Source: a bacterium
GTDB taxonomy: Bacteria; UBP7; UBA6624
Reading direction: 5' to 3'
DNA length: 28,215 bases
Assembly (NCBI GenBank): GCA_014384545.1
Contig: JACNFQ010000045.1
Coordinates: 1 to 28,215, forward strand
Positions 21,401 through 28,215 of this stretch are shown here, piece by piece. Numbering within the stretch: the stretch's first letter is position 1; each line of letters begins with the position of its first letter. The notes beneath the pieces are model-generated. The model made no database searches, was not told the DNA's origin, and saw only the letters and a list, made by a program, of their open reading frames with translations. The position numbers and the translations under genes were made by a program.

Positions 21401-22689
21401 AAAGAACGCGTATTCTTGATTTGCCCACCTGCAAAGAAGGAAGCGAAGTGCAGATTAGTGGTTGGGTAGATGGCGTAAGAGCATTGGGGAAGATTGCGTT
21501 CCTTTCCATTAGGGATGGAACTGGAACGGTCCAAGCGGTCGCAAAGCCCACCACGAGCGGTTGGGATTTGGTAGAGGAGTTATCGCTTGAAACTGCGATT
21601 TCGCTGAGAGGGATTCTGAAGAAGGATGAGCGTGCTCTGGGCGGCGTTGAAATCAAAGCTACCCAGTTATCAATCATCGCTCCGTCTGCTCCCGATTACC
21701 CCATTCAGCCTAAAGAACATTCCACGGGTTTCCTTATGTCTCAACGCCATCTTTGGATTCGGCGTCCGCTTCAAGCTTCGCTTTTGCGTATCCGTTCCAC
21801 CGTCATTCTTGCCGCTCAGAATCACCTAGACAGTCTGGGGTATGTGAGAGTTGATGCCCCCATCTTGACCCCTACTTCTTGTGAGGGCACGACAACCCTC
21901 TTCAAGTTGGATTATTTTGAGAAAACTGCATACCTGACCCAAAGCGGACAGCTCTACAACGAGGCAACTGCCCACGCCTTGGATAGAGTTTATTGCTTTG
22001 GTCCTACTTTCCGAGCTGAAAAGAGCAAGACACGTAAACATCTCACCGAGTTCTGGATGTTAGAGCCTGAAGCAGTCGGTTTGGGGTTGGAGGAGAATAT
22101 CTCCTTACAAGAATCTCTATTCTGCGCCTTGATTGATGGTGTTCTGGATGCGCATGAAGAAGAGTTGGAAAGACGTTTCAAGCGTGACCTAAGAGCACTC
22201 AAGATCTGTCAGCGCCCTTTCCCCCGAATGACCTTTGCCGAAGCGTCTTCCCGATTGTCCTCATTGGGGTTTCCTCTTGATGAAGAAGGTGATTTTGGAG
22301 CCCAACACGAAGAGGAGTTGGCTAAAGATGTAGGAAGACCGTTTTTCGTTCATCACTTTCCCGCGGCAGCCAAAGCGTTCTATATGGCGCCCGACCCCCT
22401 AGACCCGTCCCTTTCCCTCTCTTTGGACTTGATAGCCCCAGATGGGGGGGGTGAAATTACAGGGGGTGGGGTTCGTATCCAAGACCCCAATCTATTGGCA
22501 AGGCGAATGGACGAAGAAGGACTCAACAGGGATGACTTTTCTTGGTATACCGATTTGCGCAAGTATGGCGGTGTCCAAACCGGGGGGTTTGGGATGGGTA
22601 TTGAGCGGATGGTAAGGTGGCTAACGGGTACACACCATGTCCGAGAAACGATTCCGTTTCCACGGACGATTGATCGCCTCAGCCCTTAG
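21397..22689 (+). CDS. asnS: Asparaginyl-tRNA synthetase
   Basis: A class IIb synthetase of 430 residues. The N-terminal OB fold reads VQISGWVDGVRALGKIAFLSIRDGTGTVQAV; the catalytic core has QPKEHSTGFLMSQRHLWIRRPLQASLLRIRS, CEGTTTLFKL, YLTQSGQLYNEATAHALDRVYCFGPTFRAEKSKTRKHLTEFWMLEPE (motif 2) and GGVQTGGFGMGIERMVRWLTG (motif 3). The wording of the QSGQLY and TRKHLTEFWM parts is that of AsnRS and the related archaeal-type AspRS; the KEH and RHLW segments favour AsnRS. The ATG at 21397 overlaps the holA stop; an earlier in-frame ATG at 21358 lies inside holA and adds no conserved sequence. It ends the plus-strand operon, five bases from a convergent gene. Confidence 0.93.
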   Translation: MKRTRILDLPTCKEGSEVQISGWVDGVRALGKIAFLSIRDGTGTVQAVAKPTTSGWDLVEELSLETAISLRGILKKDERALGGVEIKATQLSIIAPSAPDYPIQPKEHSTGFLMSQRHLWIRRPLQASLLRIRSTVILAAQNHLDSLGYVRVDAPILTPTSCEGTTTLFKLDYFEKTAYLTQSGQLYNEATAHALDRVYCFGPTFRAEKSKTRKHLTEFWMLEPEAVGLGLEENISLQESLFCALIDGVLDAHEEELERRFKRDLRALKICQRPFPRMTFAEASSRLSSLGFPLDEEGDFGAQHEEELAKDVGRPFFVHHFPAAAKAFYMAPDPLDPSLSLSLDLIAPDGGGEITGGGVRIQDPNLLARRMDEEGLNRDDFSWYTDLRKYGGVQTGGFGMGIERMVRWLTGTHHVRETIPFPRTIDRLSP

Positions 22690-22694
22690 CCCAA

Positions 22695-23675
22695 CTAGGA
22701 GAGCGGGTCTAAAGGGAGACCAATCCCTCTTTCCTTGGCGCGAATCGCTACAATCTGTGCTGTAGCCATATCCTGAATCGCCAACCCTGTTGAGTCAAAT
22801 AGGGTTAGCTCTTTTTGGAGTGACCTATCCTCATTGGCGACAAGTACACCCAACTCGGCGATGATATCCTCTCGTGAAATCAGTTCCTGAGCAAGAGGGA
22901 GATTGATTTCGCCTGAGTGGCTTGCTTGGGTCCAATCATCCACCACTAGATGGGCTCGCATCAAGAAGAGGGGGTCTACCTCTTGTTTCCCTTCCGCGTC
23001 AGCACCTATTCCATTGAGGTGTGTGTGGGGGCGAACGATATCCTGATCCCAAACGACGGGTTGTCTGGCAGGGGTCGTTGTAATGATGATATCGGTATCG
23101 CAAGCCTCTTTGAGGTTACCGATTTCTACATCTACCCCAGGTCTGATATCTGCAATCCACTCCGCCAGCGATTCGCAAGCCTCACGCCGTGGATCAAAGA
23201 GAACGACCCGCTTGATATCCCGTACACAGAAATGAGCTTCAATCTGGTATCTAGCTTGGACACCCGCACCAACCAACCCCACCTCTTCGGCTTGTGGAAT
23301 CGCCAACCATGCACTCGCAACGGCACCACCAGCCCCCGTCCTGACGGCGGTCAAGTGGGTTGCATCCATTACCGCCACGGGGAGACCCGTTTTGGGGTCG
23401 TTCAAGACGGTCAATGCCATCACCGTGGGGAGGTCAATCTCAGGGTTGTTGGGATGAACCGTTACAATCTTGACGCCCGTGGCCCCTGAACTGGGAATAT
23501 ACGCGGGCATTGAACGAAGATCTCCATCGTGTCCGTCATAGATAAGGTAAGACTTGGGGGGCATTTGAACTTCATTCCTGCCCCATGCCCCAAATGCGGC
23601 TTCGACCGCATCCACTGCCTCTTCCATCGTGATGAGGCTCTGAACCTCGGTCCTTGTCAGGAATACCATACTCAC
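22695..23675 (-). CDS. Ornithine cyclodeaminase / alanine dehydrogenase family protein
   Basis: A 326-residue member of the OCD/mu-crystallin family (NAD(P)H-dependent, acting on imino acids). It shows MPPKSYLIY and DLRSMPAYIP, GVKIVTVHPNNP (substrate lysine), AVMDATHLTAVRTGAGGAVAS (conserved Arg), the Rossmann loop EVGLVGAGVQARYQIEA, and HLNGIGADAEGKQEVDP (catalytic Asp). The family includes ornithine cyclodeaminase, archaeal-type alanine dehydrogenase and ketimine reductases; the exact substrate cannot be told. A GTG start at 23675 overlaps the serS stop (GTGA); an ATG two codons later is an alternative. Directly convergent with asnS, with five bases between. Confidence 0.9.
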   Translation of the reverse strand: MSMVFLTRTEVQSLITMEEAVDAVEAAFGAWGRNEVQMPPKSYLIYDGHDGDLRSMPAYIPSSGATGVKIVTVHPNNPEIDLPTVMALTVLNDPKTGLPVAVMDATHLTAVRTGAGGAVASAWLAIPQAEEVGLVGAGVQARYQIEAHFCVRDIKRVVLFDPRREACESLAEWIADIRPGVDVEIGNLKEACDTDIIITTTPARQPVVWDQDIVRPHTHLNGIGADAEGKQEVDPLFLMRAHLVVDDWTQASHSGEINLPLAQELISREDIIAELGVLVANEDRSLQKELTLFDSTGLAIQDMATAQIVAIRAKERGIGLPLDPLS

Positions 23676-24907
23676 AGCCCCAAGACCTCCTTCCCCATCC
23701 TCTTAGCCAAGAGTGTGGGCAGGACGACCGATCCGTTTTCTTGCCAACCCCATTCCAAGAGAAAAGCGATCAAGCGACCGACCGCAACACCCGTTCCATT
23801 GAGGAGCTCAGGTAAAGCACGGGAGCGTTCTATTCTAATCCCTGCTCTCCGAGCCTGAAACGTTCCACAGAGACTTACAGATGATATTTCGGTCCATCCA
23901 CAACTGGGGAAGGGGACCTCTAGATCAAAGGTCTTCATGGAGGCAAACGCTAGATCCTCTGAAGCCAACATCACTCTGCGGTAAGGAAGCTCTAGTTTCT
24001 CTAAGATGCTTTCGGCACGCTCTACTAAGAACAAGAGTTCCTCTTCTCCATCCCCTTCCTTGACCGCAGATACCATCTCTACTTTAGAGAACTGATGTTG
24101 GCGCAATAGCCCCCGGTTTCTCTTTCCATGGGTGCCTGCTTCACGGCGAAAGTTGGGGGTAAGTGCCGTCAATCGAATGGGCAGAGCTTCTTCGTGGAGG
24201 GGGTCTGTTCCCAAGAGATTGACCAGAGCTACTTCAGAAGTAGGAATCAACCAGTCTCCGTCTTCGGTTTGATAGCTTTCGCTAGCAAACTTAGGCAACT
24301 GCCCACTCCCCTCCATCGCACTCGTCCTGACCACGAATGGTGGACTTACTTCTTCAAACCCAAAGGGGAGATGTTCCTCCACCATCCACGACCCTAGGTG
24401 GCGAGCCAAGAGGGCCCCATCCCCTCTAAGACAAGGCCATCCTGAACCCGAAAGATGGGTTGCACCTTCAGGGTCCAAAATCCCTAGAGATTTGCCGATT
24501 TCGTCATGGGGCGGTCTCTCTTCTAGAGATGCCTTTCCCCACTCTTTTACAACGCGCCCTTTATCCTGACCCCCCAAGGGAACATCGGGGTGGGGTAAGT
24601 TGGGCAGCCGAAAGAGCGCATCCTTCAAGGTCTCCTTCTTCCTATCCATCTCACCCTTCGCTTTATCCACCCCTTGTGACGCTTCTTTCGCTCTAAGAAT
24701 CAAATGCTCTCTTTCCTCAGGGGTTGCCTTCCCTACCCTCTTTGCCGCCTCTTTCGCTCTATGAGCCATCTGGTCATGTCGTTCTTGGGCGGATCTTCGC
24801 TCTTGATCCAACCTGACAAGGTGCTCCCCATCAACGACTTCTCCCCGTCGAGAAAGAGAAGCGACCCAGTCATGGGCAGATCCTTCAACATCTTGGAGTG
24901 CGTACAC
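23672..24907 (-). CDS. serS: Seryl-tRNA synthetase
   Basis: A class II synthetase of 411 residues. An N-terminal coiled-coil arm (about 30-100; LDQERRSAQERHDQMAHRAKEAAKRV) is followed by LPNLPHPDVPLG, GSGWPCLRGDGALLARHLGSWM, the motif 2 region LTALTPNFRREAGTHGKRNRGLLRQHQFSKVEM, EISSVSLCGTFQARRAGIR and the motif 3 segment LPELLNGTGVAVGRLIAFLLEW. The serine-specific HTLNGS reads LPELLNGT, and the C-terminus is slightly divergent (GSVVLPTLLAKRMG). A GTG start at 24907 shares a base with the stop of the lipoyl gene (TAGTG), indicating coupling. Expected to be active. Confidence 0.96.
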   Translation of the reverse strand: MYALQDVEGSAHDWVASLSRRGEVVDGEHLVRLDQERRSAQERHDQMAHRAKEAAKRVGKATPEEREHLILRAKEASQGVDKAKGEMDRKKETLKDALFRLPNLPHPDVPLGGQDKGRVVKEWGKASLEERPPHDEIGKSLGILDPEGATHLSGSGWPCLRGDGALLARHLGSWMVEEHLPFGFEEVSPPFVVRTSAMEGSGQLPKFASESYQTEDGDWLIPTSEVALVNLLGTDPLHEEALPIRLTALTPNFRREAGTHGKRNRGLLRQHQFSKVEMVSAVKEGDGEEELLFLVERAESILEKLELPYRRVMLASEDLAFASMKTFDLEVPFPSCGWTEISSVSLCGTFQARRAGIRIERSRALPELLNGTGVAVGRLIAFLLEWGWQENGSVVLPTLLAKRMGKEVLGL

Positions 24908-25134
24908 TAAGTAAAACTCCCCAATCGCTCACCTATAAGAACGGTGGACCCTTCAGTCTTTTCGTGGGACAGGAATCCCGCAAAGGGGGATTCAACAGAA
25001 AAGACCACTTTTGACGTTTCAAGTTCCACGACTTCATCCCCTTCTTGAACAGCCGCTCCTTCATCAACCAGCCATTGAGACAGCACAATATCTCCTTCTA
25101 TTTTTCCCAATGAGGGAACCCTAAGAACGGTCAT
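24907..25134 (-). CDS. Free-standing lipoyl-domain protein
   Basis: A 75-residue protein consisting of a single lipoyl/biotinyl domain: VPSLGKIEGDIVLSQWLVDEGAAVQEGDEVVELETSKVVFSVESPFAGFLSHEKTEGSTVLIGERLG. The LETSKV hairpin with Lys42 corresponds to the ETDKA loop lipoylated in 2-oxo acid dehydrogenase E2 subunits. There is no peripheral subunit-binding or catalytic domain. It begins with ATG seven bases after the stop of the beta-helix gene and couples to serS. The partner enzyme is not in the window. It may be an E2 remnant or a dedicated lipoyl carrier. A longer in-frame open stretch upstream overlaps the beta-helix gene and is unlikely to be used. Confidence 0.8.
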   Translation of the reverse strand: MTVLRVPSLGKIEGDIVLSQWLVDEGAAVQEGDEVVELETSKVVFSVESPFAGFLSHEKTEGSTVLIGERLGSFT

Positions 25135-25141
25135 CAATGAT

Positions 25142-28100
25142 CTAGTTCTGCGTACAGGTGATACCAGCAACCAAACCGATGCCACCACCAAATGTAAAGA
25201 GGCAGTCTCCTTGGAGGTTGCCTCCACTAGTCGAGACAATCGCTCGCGGGTGCGTTGCCTCATACCTCCCATTTTCTCCATAAGGTACCGAGCAGAATGG
25301 TCCTGCACAGAAAGTTAGGGGTTGGAAACCGGGGTTGACGCCATTCCCATCTATGTACATCCCTCGTGTCAAGGAATTGCTGATATCCACATCAACGAAC
25401 AGGGGGCTGCTCTGTTGCATCCATACCATTCCCTCTAAAGCACCTCCCCCATAAATGACCGCCGTGCTTCCCAAGCGACTAATAAGGCTGTTGTTCCCAC
25501 TGGCTGAGTAGGGCGTATTGGGCTTCCAATCGCACGCAGGGTCGCACTCCTCGTCTTCGTCTGCTTGAGTGCCGTTATAGGGGCTATTGGGATGATCGGT
25601 CCAACTATTGCAACCCTGAGGGTTTTCGTTCGAATTAGGGACAGGCGGACTTCCTGTGTAATCCGTCGTTCCACCTTCCGAGTTCAAGAGAGCGACTATA
25701 TCAGATTCACAGACCGTATCAATGTTTAGGAATCCTTCCCAGAAATCAAGAGTACGGCTATGGAAAAGGATTGCACCCCAATCACCGGGGGCGGCAGGCA
25801 AATCGAAGATGCCGAACTCTGGGGAGTGAAAATCGATCTTGCCACCTCGGGTTTGATCATGAATACTCGTAAAGAAAGAGTCGTCCGCAATCAAGAGACT
25901 ATGGTTGTGTATGTCCACATCGTTTTGACTCCATTCAGGGTTCTCTGGCTCGTCAGAAACTTTGACGATAGCACCATCAACCTGGAGATAAACAGGGCTG
26001 AGCGATCCCGCCAATGCGCTATAACTTTCAAAACCATCACTAGGGAGCACCACCAAGTCGTTCGTCAGCAAATAGGGAACATTCCCCGAAAAAGGAACGC
26101 CACCAGTTGAACCGTCCAAAGCTCCCCAAACAGTATCAGGGTTCACATTAGCTGGATAGTTCAAAGCTGTGTCGGGATCGGTAGCGGGTGCGGTAGCATC
26201 GTTGGAGTCTTCATCACGAATCACCCAACCGTAAACCTGCACAGCATTCCTAACACAGGGTGTAGCCCCCGAATTACAGGTCACTGTATCGGCTGCTGTC
26301 TTATCAAAGATATTTGACATCGGTCGCTGGTTGCTTGCCCCATCTCCCAACTCAACACCCGCAGGAATCCGGGCTTGATAGGGGCTATTGTCTCGGAAAA
26401 GCGAACTAGAGATACTGGGCTCTGTTGCATCATGTTTGTTTTGATCAGCACCTCCAAGAACGAGGAGGTCTGGGTCGGTGCCCGGTGTAATGGGGAATCC
26501 CCAATCTGGTTGATCCAAATGGACATAGAGCCCATGTCCAATCTGAATCTGAGAAAACCCTGGAGGAATGGGTTTCCCACCCCCTCCCTGTCCTACGGGG
26601 AGGAGAACGGTAGCATCGTTATCCAAAATCTGATTCCCAATGAATGTGGGACCTGTATGTTTGATATAGATACCCCCCCCCGTATTCCCTTGGAACGTAT
26701 TGGAGATAATCCGCGGGGTAAGGAAATTGCCACCCGGATCAACAAACTCATTCCGTGCAGCCAAACCTCTCCAACTATTTTGACTGACCGTGTTGTTGAG
26801 CATCTCCCCTCGTGATGGAGTAATGGAACCGATACAGTCACCTAATGAACCATCGTCAAGGAGGAAGTCAACACCATGCCCCGTGTCATAACCATCACCA
26901 TCCGCTCCATTCTCGTTAATAATCGCCCCATCAAGCGTGAAATCAAAGATGTTTTCGAAGCGCACGCCGCCCAGTCCATTCCTTCGGACCCGATTGATAT
27001 CGTTGGAACTGACAATGACAGGGACGGGCTGGCGCAAATCACAAGCTCCTACACCCGAATCGGCATCACCACCTAACATATAGATACCCCAACCCCCATT
27101 ATCTTGAATGGTGACACCATCCACTACGGGGTCCTGTGTAAACTCAATATAAAGTCCATCACTCCCGTTGTCGTGAATGCTTGTGGTGAGATTGGGCAAA
27201 GACGAACCCTCAATAATGAAGGGGCTGTCACTGGCATGGATACCTCGTTGTCCGTTGTGGTGAATTTCCGTACCAAAGGTCACATCAAGGTTAAAGTCTT
27301 GTGTCGCCGCTATTCCGTGTCCTAGGGACCAACCGACATCCGCATCTCCCACACGGAAAACCGCTCCAGGATCAGAAGGACCTGTAAAAGAGATCGCGGC
27401 GGCATCAGTCTGTCCGCCACCTCCACCAAAGAGAACACGAACATCTTCTAATAGCCCACTAATCTGAGTCTGAATCCGAAGACTACCCCAATCTCCACCC
27501 GTTTGCTGCCCCCTAGAAAAGAGGTCTCGGTTGGAATCAATGGGTGTAATCGTGCAGGTAAAGAGGATTTGATCAATCTCTCCGTTGCAGTCGTCTGCGA
27601 CACTCGTCCACGAAATAGGGTTCGCATCTGTTCCACGACCCTCCAAGAAACCACTCACAAAAAGGTCAACGCCTGTATTATCTACAACGATATTCCCCAG
27701 TCCATCATCAAAGGGTGTGGGGTCGCCCATCTTGATAACCGTCCCCTGATTGATAGCAAGCCTAGAGCCAGAAGCAACACGCACATCCCCTTCAATGAAG
27801 TAAGCCATGGGTGTGTCGGGAGCGCCATCACCTGTTGTGTCAATAAAGAAGGGTGTCCATGTCGTATCCACGCCAACGACTCGGTCGGTAATGGAACATT
27901 CAAATCCACAGAGATTAGAGCCCGTATTTGGCTCGGGAACGGATGGTCCATGGAGAGCAATCACTGGGAACTGTGTGCCTAGAGCAGCCCCACTATCCAC
28001 CATGAAAGTATTCGCCAAACAGTCATCACCGGTTCCCAAGACACCGTCAGGACCCCTCCCCATCGTGGTGGGAATATCAGCAGGATTCACTGTCTGACAG

Positions 28101-28215
28101 AGCCATTCTGCTCCCATAGAAGGGTGTCCCGCTACGGGATACGCTTCGTTGTTTTCAAAGAGAGAGCCACTGACCATGGGGAATGTGCCAGGGATATCGC
28201 TTCCCGACTCCTCAA
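25142..28215 (-). CDS. Large right-handed beta-helix repeat protein, 5' end beyond the window
   Basis: At least 1,024 residues, open without a stop to the right edge (the frame reads IPGTFPMVSGSLF across the first internal ATG at 28177), so the N-terminus and any signal peptide are missing. Many short rungs have the beta-helix pattern of Asn-Gly turns and G-I-Y/H-x strands: HHNGQRGIHAS, HDNGSDGLYIEF, QDNGGWGIYML, RRNGLGGVRFENI, GNTGGGIYIKHTG. Calcium-type loops such as GPDGVLGTGDD and low-complexity Asp/Pro/Gly stretches occur. Cysteines are frequent for such a protein, e.g. DCNGEIDQILFTC and CDPACDW, which suggests disulfides and an external location. No C-terminal sorting motif is seen (ends GITCTQN). 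Likely a secreted or surface protein, perhaps a polysaccharide-active or adhesin-type one; substrate unknown. No housekeeping role is suggested by its neighbours. Confidence 0.85.
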   Translation of the reverse strand, partial: EESGSDIPGTFPMVSGSLFENNEAYPVAGHPSMGAEWLCQTVNPADIPTTMGRGPDGVLGTGDDCLANTFMVDSGAALGTQFPVIALHGPSVPEPNTGSNLCGFECSITDRVVGVDTTWTPFFIDTTGDGAPDTPMAYFIEGDVRVASGSRLAINQGTVIKMGDPTPFDDGLGNIVVDNTGVDLFVSGFLEGRGTDANPISWTSVADDCNGEIDQILFTCTITPIDSNRDLFSRGQQTGGDWGSLRIQTQISGLLEDVRVLFGGGGGQTDAAAISFTGPSDPGAVFRVGDADVGWSLGHGIAATQDFNLDVTFGTEIHHNGQRGIHASDSPFIIEGSSLPNLTTSIHDNGSDGLYIEFTQDPVVDGVTIQDNGGWGIYMLGGDADSGVGACDLRQPVPVIVSSNDINRVRRNGLGGVRFENIFDFTLDGAIINENGADGDGYDTGHGVDFLLDDGSLGDCIGSITPSRGEMLNNTVSQNSWRGLAARNEFVDPGGNFLTPRIISNTFQGNTGGGIYIKHTGPTFIGNQILDNDATVLLPVGQGGGGKPIPPGFSQIQIGHGLYVHLDQPDWGFPITPGTDPDLLVLGGADQNKHDATEPSISSSLFRDNSPYQARIPAGVELGDGASNQRPMSNIFDKTAADTVTCNSGATPCVRNAVQVYGWVIRDEDSNDATAPATDPDTALNYPANVNPDTVWGALDGSTGGVPFSGNVPYLLTNDLVVLPSDGFESYSALAGSLSPVYLQVDGAIVKVSDEPENPEWSQNDVDIHNHSLLIADDSFFTSIHDQTRGGKIDFHSPEFGIFDLPAAPGDWGAILFHSRTLDFWEGFLNIDTVCESDIVALLNSEGGTTDYTGSPPVPNSNENPQGCNSWTDHPNSPYNGTQADEDEECDPACDWKPNTPYSASGNNSLISRLGSTAVIYGGGALEGMVWMQQSSPLFVDVDISNSLTRGMYIDGNGVNPGFQPLTFCAGPFCSVPYGENGRYEATHPRAIVSTSGGNLQGDCLFTFGGGIGLVAGITCTQN

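Noticed and set aside
22709-22735. Hairpin GGTCT...AGACC followed by CCCTCTTT near the convergent asnS/OCD ends, as a terminator
   Set aside because: The stem is only five pairs and lies inside the OCD gene; the T-tract is interrupted, so support is too weak.
1-28215. CRISPR arrays, tRNA or rRNA genes, insertion sequences, phage genes
   Set aside because: No regular spaced repeats, cloverleaf-like segments, transposase motifs or structural phage proteins were seen on reading both strands; the only clear tandem repeat is the 48-bp duplication.

Overview
This window is dense bacterial chromosome under the standard genetic code (TGA, TAG and TAA all end intact genes). GC content looks moderate and many reading frames start with GTG or TTG. 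No phylum can be fixed from it. Most genes are core housekeeping genes in textbook neighbourhoods, but several encoded proteins are unusually divergent, which suggests an uncultivated or poorly sampled lineage. A parvulin-like exported protein, a large beta-helix surface or secreted protein and an exported MBL hydrolase indicate an organism that exports folded proteins. No insertion sequence, phage gene, CRISPR array, tRNA or rRNA gene was recognised.

Layout. (1) Bases 1-352: the broken tail of a plus-strand membrane flippase-like gene at a very G-rich window edge. (2) Bases 353-549: a convergent intergenic region with a good minus-strand terminator. (3) Bases 550-11701: one tightly packed minus-strand operon, read right to left: gmk, rpoZ, coaBC, a SurA-like parvulin, a helicase-dead PriA, def, fmt, a PASTA pseudokinase, rpe, metK, a NifS-like protein and a TusA-like protein. 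This is a version of the widespread gmk-rpoZ-coaBC-priA-def-fmt-(rsmB-stp-pknB-rsgA)-rpe block from which rsmB, the phosphatase and rsgA are absent. (4) Bases 11702-11798: a short divergent promoter region; both flanking genes may be transcribed without a leader. (5) Bases 11799-22689: a plus-strand series: grpE, an Hsp70/dnaK, an unknown small gene, a SpoU-type RNA methyltransferase, rpsF, rpsR, rplI, dnaB, purD, a DUF3006 protein, an exported MBL hydrolase, holA and asnS. (6) Bases 22695-28215: a minus-strand group: an incomplete giant beta-helix protein, a free-standing lipoyl domain, serS, and an ornithine cyclodeaminase/alanine dehydrogenase family gene.

The most interesting feature is that three proteins of the left operon have apparently lost the catalytic residues of their families while remaining full-length and translationally packed among essential genes: PriA without Walker A and DEEH motifs, a PASTA kinase without the lysine, catalytic aspartate and DFG motifs, and a NifS-like protein with arginine in place of the PLP-binding lysine but with its sulfur-carrying cysteine kept, next to a TusA-like sulfur carrier. 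Other points are ribosomal protein S6 with an encoded 89-residue acidic tail, a set of non-AUG four-base stop/start overlaps (TTGA, GTGA, CTGA), a 7-bp hairpin around the metK/NifS-like junction, and a free-standing lipoyl protein.
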